This document shows, piece after piece, positions 7,138-11,731 of a stretch of 11,731 nucleotides of DNA (the stretch's first letter is position 1; the number at the start of each line of letters is the position of its first letter). Below the pieces are notes generated by a model that ran no database searches, was not told the origin of the DNA, and saw only the letters and a program-made list of their open reading frames with translations. The position numbers and the translations under genes are program-made. The DNA is from Campylobacteraceae bacterium (lineage in GTDB: Bacteria; Campylobacterota; Campylobacteria; Campylobacterales; Sulfurospirillaceae): the NCBI GenBank assembly GCA_027011025.1, contig JALVAU010000073.1, positions 1 to 11,731 of the forward strand, read 5' to 3'.

Positions 7138-7159
7138 AAATATATTTTAGGAGGAATTG

Positions 7160-8623
7160 ATGCAGTCTAGTAATGCAATTAACTATGACTATACAATTGC
7201 AAAGTGTTTTACGGTTGCCACTATTGTGCTGGGGATCGTAGGTATGCTTGTGGGCGTTATCATTGCGTTTCAATTGGCTTTTCCAGAGCTAAGTAACTTA
7301 GCTGGAGAGTATGGGACATTTGGAAGGTTAAGACCACTACACACTGATGCGGTTGCGTTTGGTTTTACAGCAAGTGGTATCTTTGCGACTTGGTACTATG
7401 TAGGACAGAGGGTTTTGAAAGTCTCTATGGCAGAATCAAAATTCTTGATGTTTATAGGAAGATTACACTTTTGGATATATATCTTAACAGTGGCAGCAGT
7501 TGTGGTTTCACTGCTTATGGGTATAACTACTTCAAAAGAGTATGCAGAATTTGAGTGGCCTATAGATATAGCTATAGTTGTTCTTTGGGTTTTATGGGGA
7601 GTTAGTATCTTTGGACTTATTGGTATAAGAAGAGAGAGAGTTCTATACATCTCTGTATGGTACTATATAGCAACATTTTTAGGTGTAGCTATGCTTTATC
7701 TATTTAATAATATGGAAGTACCTACTTATTTCATAGCAGGCATGGGTAAATGGTATCACTCAGTCTCTATGTATGCAGGAAGCAATGATGCGATGGTTCA
7801 ATGGTGGTATGGACACAATGCGGTTGCATTCGTCTTTACTGTACCGATTATCGCTATGATTTACTACTTTTTACCAAAAGAGTCAGGTCAACCTATATTT
7901 TCATATAAACTTTCACTTCTTTCATTTTGGGGATTGATGTTTGTCTATCTTTGGGCAGGCGGACACCACCTTCTTTACTCAACAGTTCCTGACTGGGTAC
8001 AGACCATGGGCTCTATCTTCTCTATTATTCTGATTTTACCTTCTTGGGGAAGTGCGATAAATATGCTTCTTACCATGAAAGGTGAGTGGGGACAACTAAA
8101 AGAGAATCCACTTGTAAAATTCTATGTATTAGCTTCAACTTTCTATATGCTAAGTACTCTTGAGGGTCCTATTCAGGCTATCAAATCTGTAAATGCACTT
8201 GCGCACTTTACCGACTGGATTCCGGGACATGTTCATGATGGTACTCTTGGATGGGTTGGATTTATGATTATCGGTGCTATTTTTCATATGGCGCCTAGAA
8301 TGTTTAGAAGAGAAATATACAGCAAAAAACTTGTTGAGGCTCAATTTTGGCTTCAAACAACAGGTATTGTTATGTACTTTACAAGTATGTGGATAGCCGG
8401 TATAACTCAGGGTATGATGTGGAGAGCAACTGATCAGTATGGTAACCTAGCTTACTCATTTATCGATACAGTTGAAGTTCTTCATCCATACTGGACACTA
8501 AGAGCGGTTGGTGGTCTGTTTTTCCTAATAGGTGTATTTATGTGGGCATATAACATCTACAAAACAGCAACTTCAAGTAGAGCAATTGAGAAAGAACCTC
8601 AATATGCTTCACCTATGGCGTAA
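7160..8623 (+). CDS. ccoN: cbb3-type cytochrome c oxidase subunit I
   Basis: CcoN is the catalytic subunit of the high-affinity oxidase, reducing O2 to water at a heme b3-CuB centre in the inner membrane and pumping protons. The 487 residues contain about 12 hydrophobic helices. Ligand residues are all visible: His61 (LRPLHTDAV) for low-spin heme b; His219 (YGHNAVAF), His269 and His270 (AGGHHL) for CuB; Tyr263 six residues before His269, the position of the cbb3-specific cross-linked Tyr; and His357/His359 (IPGHVHDGTLGW) for the hemes. The start is ATG 7160, 5 nt after AGGAGG at 7149-7154. The TTG at 7157 is too close to that site. It heads the ccoNOQP operon behind its own promoter. Confidence 0.98.
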   Translation: MQSSNAINYDYTIAKCFTVATIVLGIVGMLVGVIIAFQLAFPELSNLAGEYGTFGRLRPLHTDAVAFGFTASGIFATWYYVGQRVLKVSMAESKFLMFIGRLHFWIYILTVAAVVVSLLMGITTSKEYAEFEWPIDIAIVVLWVLWGVSIFGLIGIRRERVLYISVWYYIATFLGVAMLYLFNNMEVPTYFIAGMGKWYHSVSMYAGSNDAMVQWWYGHNAVAFVFTVPIIAMIYYFLPKESGQPIFSYKLSLLSFWGLMFVYLWAGGHHLLYSTVPDWVQTMGSIFSIILILPSWGSAINMLLTMKGEWGQLKENPLVKFYVLASTFYMLSTLEGPIQAIKSVNALAHFTDWIPGHVHDGTLGWVGFMIIGAIFHMAPRMFRREIYSKKLVEAQFWLQTTGIVMYFTSMWIAGITQGMMWRATDQYGNLAYSFIDTVEVLHPYWTLRAVGGLFFLIGVFMWAYNIYKTATSSRAIEKEPQYASPMA

Positions 8624-8634
8624 GGGGGTATAAG

Positions 8635-9300
8635 ATGTTTCATTGGTTAGAAAAAAATCCATTCTTTTTTGCAGTAGGTGTATTTTTGGTTATTGCTTAT
8701 GCAGGTATAGTTACGATACTTCCGGATTTTATGGAAAGTGCAAGACCTCTTAAGGGTACAAAACCTTATACTACGCTGCAAATTGCAGGAAGACAGGTTT
8801 ATATAAATAACAGTTGCAATGCTTGTCATTCACAACTGATTCGTCCATTTAAGTCTGAAACAGACAGATATGGTAAATATTCACTAAGCGGAGAGTATGC
8901 ATATGACAGACCTTTCCTATGGGGAAGTAGAAGAACAGGTCCAGACCTCCATAGAGTTGGAAACTACAGAACTACAGACTGGCATGAAAATCATATGTTA
9001 GATCCTGCAGCTGTTGTACCTGGATCTATCATGCCAAAGTATGGCTTCATGTTCAAGAAAAGTGCAGACCTAGAGACTGCTTATGCAGAAGCTTATACGG
9101 TAAAAAAAGTTTTTAATGTTCCTTATGACAAACCTGGTATGCCAAAACTTGGATCATACGATGAAGCTAAAAAAGCAGCTTACAAAGAAGCTGGTAAAAT
9201 AGTGGCTGGTATGAAAAATCAAGATGTTAAAGATGCATATAAAAATGGTGACATTAAAGAGATAGTTGCGTTAATCGCATACTTAAATGGTTTAAAATAA
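8635..9300 (+). CDS. ccoO: cbb3-type cytochrome c oxidase, mono-heme subunit II
   Basis: CcoO is the membrane-anchored c-type cytochrome that passes electrons to the CcoN heme centre. Of its 221 residues, about 11-30 form one membrane anchor, leaving the rest periplasmic. One heme c site is present, CNACH (Cys61, Cys64, His65), in NNSCNACHSQLIRPF, and Met133 in VPGSIMPKYGF is the likely distal ligand. The motifs SGEYAYDRPFLWGSRRTGPDL and DWHENHMLDP are typical of CcoO. ATG 8635 follows a G-rich ribosome site (GGGGG at 8624-8628), 11 nt after the ccoN stop. Nothing appears missing. The Lys-rich C-terminal part (about 165-205) is somewhat variable in the family. Confidence 0.97.
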   Translation: MFHWLEKNPFFFAVGVFLVIAYAGIVTILPDFMESARPLKGTKPYTTLQIAGRQVYINNSCNACHSQLIRPFKSETDRYGKYSLSGEYAYDRPFLWGSRRTGPDLHRVGNYRTTDWHENHMLDPAAVVPGSIMPKYGFMFKKSADLETAYAEAYTVKKVFNVPYDKPGMPKLGSYDEAKKAAYKEAGKIVAGMKNQDVKDAYKNGDIKEIVALIAYLNGLK

Positions 9301-9309
9301 GGAAGAATT

Positions 9310-9537
9310 GTGGATATGGAACTCATAAGAAGTTTGCAAGGCTGGGGATATATAGCTATGATTTTTGGTTTAACAATCGGATTTTATTCCTATATATATC
9401 ATCTGTATAAATCTCAAAGAGATGGCACAAAGGATTATGAAAAATACTCCAATATGGCACTAAATGATGATTTGAGTGATACCTTAGTCGAAGAAAAGTA
9501 TCCACAAGACAACAAAAAAGATAATGAGGAGCGTTAA
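9310..9537 (+). CDS. ccoQ: cbb3-type cytochrome c oxidase subunit CcoQ
   Basis: This is a 75-residue protein with one membrane helix (about 13-33, GYIAMIFGLTIGFYSYIYHLY) and a charged cytoplasmic tail. The small CcoQ subunit stabilises the oxidase but is not needed for catalysis in studied species. Identity rests mainly on position between ccoO and ccoP and on the one-helix design, as CcoQ sequences diverge strongly. The start is taken as GTG 9310, 5 nt after AGGAA in the AAGGAAG run at 9299-9305. ATG 9316 is a possible alternative two codons in. The gene ends 2 nt before ccoP and carries the ccoP ribosome site (GAGGAG, 9526-9531) in its last codons. Confidence 0.88.
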   Translation: MDMELIRSLQGWGYIAMIFGLTIGFYSYIYHLYKSQRDGTKDYEKYSNMALNDDLSDTLVEEKYPQDNKKDNEER

Positions 9538-9539
9538 AA

Positions 9540-10391
9540 ATGAATTGGCTGAATGATAATGTTAATTTGCTGACACTAATCGGTGCTGCAGCAATTATAA
9601 TTCTCACTGTAGGCGTTGCTGGTAAATACATCAAACAGATGAAAACAGATAAAGCAACCGGTGAGTTGACAGGAGATAACTGGGATGGTGTTGGTGAGTT
9701 TTCTAATCCATTACCTATGGGTTGGTCACTTGCTTTTTTAGGAACTATCGTGTGGGCATTATGGTACTTTTTTATAGGGTATCCTGTGGCTACATTTTCA
9801 CAAATAGGACAGTACAACCAAGAAGTAAATGACTATACACAAAGATTTGAGAGTAAGTGGGCAAACCCAAGTCATGAAACACTAATGGGTATGGGAGAAG
9901 GTGTATTTTTAGTTCAATGTTCACCTTGTCATGGTATCACGGGTGATGGCATGAATGGAAAGGCAGCTGATCTTACAACTTGGGGCAGTGAAGAGCATAT
10001 AGTAGATACTGTTCTCAAAGGCTCAAAAGGTCAAGGTTATGCACTGGGTGAAATGCCTGGTGGTCTTTTAGATAAAGCAAGTGCAACAGCAGTTGCTGCA
10101 TATATAGTACAAGATTTAGCAAAAAGTGGCAAAAGTAAACATCCTGAACTTGTAGCACAAGGAAAAGCATTGTGGGCAACTTGCGGTGCTTGTCATGGAA
10201 TGGACGGTAAAGGCATGGGTGGAAGTGCTCCTGCTTTGATAGACTATGGAAAAGCTAAATTTGTTGCAGAAGTACTAAATCATGGCAAAAAAGGAACTAT
10301 AGGTGTGATGCCTAAGTTCAATGATGGAAGATTGACAGATGTACAAAAAACAGCTGTTGGTACTTATATCAACTCATTGAGCGAGGAGTAA
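9540..10391 (+). CDS. ccoP: cbb3-type cytochrome c oxidase, di-heme subunit III
   Basis: CcoP is the periplasmic di-heme cytochrome c that accepts electrons from soluble cytochromes and feeds CcoO. The 283 residues hold two membrane segments (about 9-27 and 61-82) separated by the family motif DNWDGVGEFSNPLPMGW (46-62). Two cytochrome c domains follow, with CSPCH (Cys127, Cys130, His131) and CGACH (Cys215, Cys218, His219). Met172 (GEMPGG) and Met257 (GVMPKF) are the likely distal heme ligands. ATG 9540 is 2 nt after the ccoQ stop, with GAGGAG at 9526-9531. Its own last codons hold the ribosome site (GAGGAG, 10383-10388) for the next gene, so translation runs on into the small-protein genes. 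Confidence 0.98.
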   Translation: MNWLNDNVNLLTLIGAAAIIILTVGVAGKYIKQMKTDKATGELTGDNWDGVGEFSNPLPMGWSLAFLGTIVWALWYFFIGYPVATFSQIGQYNQEVNDYTQRFESKWANPSHETLMGMGEGVFLVQCSPCHGITGDGMNGKAADLTTWGSEEHIVDTVLKGSKGQGYALGEMPGGLLDKASATAVAAYIVQDLAKSGKSKHPELVAQGKALWATCGACHGMDGKGMGGSAPALIDYGKAKFVAEVLNHGKKGTIGVMPKFNDGRLTDVQKTAVGTYINSLSEE

Positions 10392-10394
10392 GAG

Positions 10395-10607
10395 ATGGAA
10401 AATACAAACAGAGGTGTTTTTACACTTAGTGGAGTTACCGGTATGTTAATTGCGACAGTATTGTTGCTTAGTATCTTAGTTGTTTTAACTATTTTTGGCA
10501 TAAAAGCTCAACAAGAAGTTGCAAACAAACCATATACTATAACTAACCCTCACGCTCTTAAAATGAGAGATAGAGATAACTCTAAGCTCAGAGTTATAGT
10601 GAAATAA
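10395..10607 (+). CDS. DUF4006-type small membrane protein of the cco operon
   Basis: This 70-residue protein has one strong membrane helix (about 14-36, TGMLIATVLLLSILVVLTIFGIK) and a basic C-terminal tail with NPHALKMRDRDNSK. It resembles the DUF4006 family, which as I recall is confined to Campylobacterota and sits just downstream of ccoP (for example Cj1486c). ATG 10395 follows the ccoP stop by 3 nt and uses GAGGAG at 10383-10388. Position and size suggest an accessory or assembly subunit of the oxidase. No biochemical role is known to me. The helix orientation is unclear. Confidence 0.8.
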   Translation: MENTNRGVFTLSGVTGMLIATVLLLSILVVLTIFGIKAQQEVANKPYTITNPHALKMRDRDNSKLRVIVK

Positions 10608-10616
10608 GGAGATATT

Positions 10617-10718
10617 ATGGCAGATAAAATGGATGTAATTATAACATTTGGATTGATCATAATGGCAGCAGTTTCTGCATACTTAGTGTTAACACCAAAT
10701 CACCTATTTGTTGGTTAA
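10617..10718 (+). CDS. 33-residue single-helix small protein
   Basis: ATG 10617 opens a 33-codon frame (begins MADKMDVIITFGLIIMAAVS, ends TPNHLFVG) with a textbook ribosome site, AAGGAG at 10606-10611, 5 nt upstream. Residues about 7-25 form one membrane helix. It starts 9 nt after the DUF4006 stop, and its TAA overlaps the ATG of the next gene by one base (TAATG), filling the only gap in the operon exactly. This placement, not homology, is the evidence that it is translated. I do not recognise the family. It may be a tiny oxidase-associated subunit, as small one-helix proteins accompany many terminal oxidases (CcoM, CydX types). Standard gene finders with a length cutoff would miss it. Confidence 0.7.
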   Translation: MADKMDVIITFGLIIMAAVSAYLVLTPNHLFVG

Positions 10719-11323
10719 TGATTAATAACACTTTATACAAGCACAAGAGGACATTGACTCTTCTTGTGCTTATTTTATTTACTGTGACACTACAAGCAAA
10801 GAAGTTTGTATATAATGATGGTGTTATAGTAAATAAAACAGAAGTTAAAATAGAAGAGATGGCAAATGAACTCTACAAGAAAACTGGAGTCGGTGCCTAT
10901 CTTTTGGCAAAACGAGAATTGAATGGAAAAAGTATAGTAGAGTATGAAAAATCCTTTGCTTCTAAACTGCAACCTCCCTACACCATACTTATGATTACAC
11001 TAAAAGAGCAAAAAGTAGATGTATTTAACTCTCCTGATTTAGATAAAAGTTTTGATAAAGGAGCGATGCTCTCACCGTTTCCATGGAGTGGAACTATCAT
11101 CCCGCTTTTAACCGGGAAAAAGAATTATAGTGTAAGTGCCGCTATGCTCAATGGCTACGCTGATATGGTGCAACAGATTGCTGATTCAAAAAATATAGAA
11201 TTAAAAAGTGGCATAGGCAGTACAAATAGAAATATGATATTCTTTCTTAAAATATTTGTCTATCTCTTTTTAATTTTAGTTATTGGCTGGTATTTTATAA
11301 ATAGGGTAAGAAAAAATAGATGA
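10718..11323 (+). CDS. TPM-like envelope protein with C-terminal membrane anchor
   Basis: This 201-residue protein has an N-terminal signal sequence (about 11-27, core TLLVLILFTVTLQA), a periplasmic domain (about 28-172) and a C-terminal membrane helix (174-194) ending in a basic tail. The start of the domain, YNDGVIVNKTEVKIEEMANELYKKTGVGAYLLA, has the pattern of TPM/Psb32-type domains, in which a strand-helix unit is followed by 'TG..' and a hydrophobic strand. The match is weak and made by eye. Proteins of this kind have roles in complex assembly or repair in other systems (Psb32 in photosystem II). A part in oxidase maturation is inference from its place between the cco genes and fixH. ATG 10718 overlaps the upstream TAA. 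The stop overlaps fixH (ATGA). Confidence 0.7.
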   Translation: MINNTLYKHKRTLTLLVLILFTVTLQAKKFVYNDGVIVNKTEVKIEEMANELYKKTGVGAYLLAKRELNGKSIVEYEKSFASKLQPPYTILMITLKEQKVDVFNSPDLDKSFDKGAMLSPFPWSGTIIPLLTGKKNYSVSAAMLNGYADMVQQIADSKNIELKSGIGSTNRNMIFFLKIFVYLFLILVIGWYFINRVRKNR

Positions 11324-11731
11324 GTAAGAAAACACAGAGAAATTATTGGCCTCACGCCATACTTGGGATAATTTTAGCAGTTGTTATTGGTGGGGCTTTA
11401 ACAGTAAATCTTGCTGTACATAACCCTGTCCAAGAATCAAACTATTTTATGAAAACATATCAGGATTTTGAAGATAATGCTTATGAATTAGAGAAGCAAA
11501 AGGATGAATTTGACAAAAATTTTGTCATATCTTACTCTATTACAAAACTTAAAATAGGTAAAAATCCTCTGAAATTAAAAATTCACAATAGATTGACTAA
11601 AGAACTTGTAAATAATGCTCACATAGATTTGCTCTTAACAAGACCTGAAACAAATGATTTTAATAAAAAGTTAAAACCTCTAAAAGTAGAAAATGGAGTT
11701 TATACTTTTGAAGATTTGGATATCAAAAAAC
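11320..11731 (+). CDS. FixH/CcoH family oxidase assembly protein, 3' truncated
   Basis: The frame from ATG 11320 stays open to the window end (137 codons). It begins MSKKTQRNYWPHAILGIILA, then continues through one membrane helix (about 12-33) to LTVNLAVHNPVQESNYFMKTYQDFEDNAYE. The short basic start, WP before the helix, and the run after the helix with the spaced V/NP and Y-x-x-F/Y residues are typical of FixH. CcoH/FixH is an inner-membrane protein required for copper delivery and stable assembly of cbb3 oxidase in bacteria where it was tested. The rest (about 70-137) is a periplasmic beta-rich domain, cut off here. It overlaps the upstream stop in ATGA, so it belongs to the cco operon. ccoG, ccoI and ccoS are not seen and could lie beyond the edge. 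Confidence 0.85.
   Translation, partial: MSKKTQRNYWPHAILGIILAVVIGGALTVNLAVHNPVQESNYFMKTYQDFEDNAYELEKQKDEFDKNFVISYSITKLKIGKNPLKLKIHNRLTKELVNNAHIDLLLTRPETNDFNKKLKPLKVENGVYTFEDLDIKK

Noticed and set aside
9356..9817. Open frame of 153 codons on the minus strand, opposite ccoQ and the start of ccoP
   Set aside because: Both + strand genes are secure, and the antisense translation has no family motif; it is a shadow frame.

Overview
The window comes from a Campylobacterota (Epsilonproteobacteria) chromosome. It is AT-rich, and every gene lies on the + strand in tightly packed, often overlapping operons. The gene content and order match this phylum: purA, a FliJ-like protein, a MotE-like protein, DUF507, carA, a two-component system, ccoNOQP, DUF4006 and FixH. 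From memory, Campylobacter jejuni (around Cj1498c to Cj1483c) and, in part, Helicobacter pylori (HP0255-HP0257 and HP0144 onward) have closely related arrangements. A Sulfurimonas/Sulfurovum-type relative is the most likely source, but genus cannot be fixed by eye.

Layout. (1) 1-2713: the 3' part of purA (purine synthesis), a coiled-coil FliJ-like protein, a secreted coiled-coil MotE-like protein and a LysE/RhtB-type exporter. (2) 2714-2894: an intergenic region with a plausible promoter and a long imperfect inverted repeat. (3) 2895-7039: DUF507, carA, a polytopic DsbD_2/TauE-like membrane protein, a soluble PAS histidine kinase and an OmpR-family response regulator. All of these are joined by 4-12 nt overlaps or a very short gap. 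(4) 7040-7159: the cco promoter region, with three ATTTAAT direct repeats at exact 11-bp spacing, a T8 tract, a TATAAT box and a downstream dyad. (5) 7160-11731: cbb3-type cytochrome c oxidase ccoNOQP, then four small membrane or envelope proteins: DUF4006, an unlisted 33-residue one-helix protein, a TPM-like anchored protein and the start of FixH/CcoH.

How the genes fit together. The right half reads as a microaerobic respiration module. CcoN, CcoO, CcoQ and CcoP form the high-affinity terminal oxidase, FixH and probably the small neighbours assist assembly, and the DsbD_2-type protein may handle copper or thiols. The kinase has an Aer-like PAS domain of the kind that can bind FAD, so with its regulator it is a good candidate redox sensor for the oxidase. 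The left half joins nucleotide synthesis (purA, carA) to two flagellar-type proteins, a conserved but functionally mixed neighbourhood.

No mobile element, CRISPR array, tRNA or rRNA was seen. No intergenic stretch exceeds 300 bases. Most of the window is conserved core genome. The points of interest are a probable non-canonical ATA start, the phased repeats at the cco promoter, the structured carA leader, the small proteins after ccoP and the duplicated DUF507 fold.
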